Below are positions 32,521 through 32,692 of a stretch of DNA of 32,692 bases, one piece after another. Position 1 is the stretch's first letter; every line of letters starts with the position of its first letter. The translations under genes and the position numbers were made by a program. A model generated the notes under the pieces. It was not told the DNA's origin. It saw only the letters and a list, made by a program, of their open reading frames with translations, and ran no database searches. Origin of the DNA: JBBIOI01 sp037443425 (GTDB taxonomy: Bacteria; Desulfobacterota; BSN033; UBA1163); NCBI GenBank assembly GCA_037443425.1, contig JBBIOI010000026.1, positions 1-32,692 of the forward strand. The letters are read 5' to 3'.

Positions 32521-32692
32521 ATAACCTCTCATATAAGACGCCATATCTAACTCCATGGCAACTTACCATTATGGATTTACATTTTAACTTTTCCATAGTG
32601 AGGTAGAGAATTGTTCCCCCTGTTAGAATAACATCTGCACGTAATGGCGAAAGGCCAGGAATCTTCTTTCTCTCTTCAAGCGTTAATGACCT
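32489..32692 (-). CDS. Ppx/GppA phosphatase family protein, C-terminal part (5' end outside window)
   Basis: 67 codons open from the window edge to TAA at 32489-32491 on the minus strand. The sequence LTLEERKKIPGLSPLRADVI (3-22), then GGTILYLTMEKLKCKSIMVS and HGVRYGVLYERL is the conserved C-terminus of the actin-like phosphatase domain of exopolyphosphatase/guanosine pentaphosphate phosphatases. Only this end is visible, so Ppx and GppA cannot be told apart. The last dozen residues (about FKGLINTTNL) are encoded by repeat element E, not by family-typical sequence. Confidence 0.85.
   Translation of the reverse strand, partial: RSLTLEERKKIPGLSPLRADVILTGGTILYLTMEKLKCKSIMVSCHGVRYGVLYERLFKGLINTTNL

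Noticed and set aside
1..32692. CRISPR array, tRNA or rRNA genes
   Set aside because: The repeats are dispersed palindromes without regular spacers, and no cloverleaf or rRNA-like sequence was seen in the gaps.

Overview
The window is an AT-rich, densely packed bacterial chromosome segment with short intergenic gaps and many genes that touch or overlap. Sec and Tat signal peptides, periplasmic Spy/CpxP-like proteins, an AsmA-type protein, a multihaem cytochrome c, sigma-54 regulation and interspersed CATTGCGAG palindromes point to a Gram-negative, probably anaerobic organism of the Desulfobacterota/Nitrospirota type. That placement is inference; there is no rRNA or other marker gene here.

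Layout. 1-102 is the tail of an unidentified protein. 165-1334 is an MFS transporter, convergent with a minus-strand operon (6299 down to 1320): Spy-like periplasmic protein, sensor kinase, NtrC-type response regulator, rhomboid protease, DUF72 protein. A second Spy-like gene (6405-6905) lies upstream and has a textbook sigma-54 promoter with an upstream palindrome. About 0.6 kb away, on the plus strand, a second sigma-54 promoter drives two previously unlisted tiny membrane proteins (7610-7893). Together these form a ZraPSR-like envelope or metal stress circuit whose regulatory DNA can be read directly. An isochorismatase-family hydrolase follows at 7898-8443 (minus).

8653-17330 is a probable plus-strand operon: formyltransferase (PurN-like), large fused FGAM synthase (PurL with glutaminase), UbiA-family prenyltransferase, a protein of unknown function, an AsmA/DUF748-like protein and an alpha/beta hydrolase. 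A beta-ketoacyl-ACP synthase II (17398-18711) follows from its own promoter. 19166-20980 is an orphan GAF-GAF histidine kinase. 21503-24450 is a NEW3-domain membrane protein with an ABC-2 ATPase and permease, followed by a UMF1-family MFS protein (24483-25796). On the minus strand, 30664 down to 25793 holds an aldo/keto reductase, an octahaem cytochrome c, a DUF6599 lipoprotein-like/secreted protein and a Tat-exported DUF362 protein. The window ends with a 189-aa unknown (plus), an archaeal-type CTP-dependent riboflavin kinase paired with flavin prenyltransferase UbiX (minus), and the C-terminus of a Ppx/GppA phosphatase (minus).

The intergenic regions carry a family of short terminal-inverted-repeat elements (8514-8590, 18721-19090, 20997-21185, 21191-21413, 32415-32520). 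Three have visible 5-bp target duplications. Four of them place the same end 11-14 bp upstream of a TTGAC(A/T) -35 hexamer, in the same orientation relative to the gene. This regularity and the double sigma-54 circuit are the two most interesting signals. No tRNA, rRNA or CRISPR array was seen.
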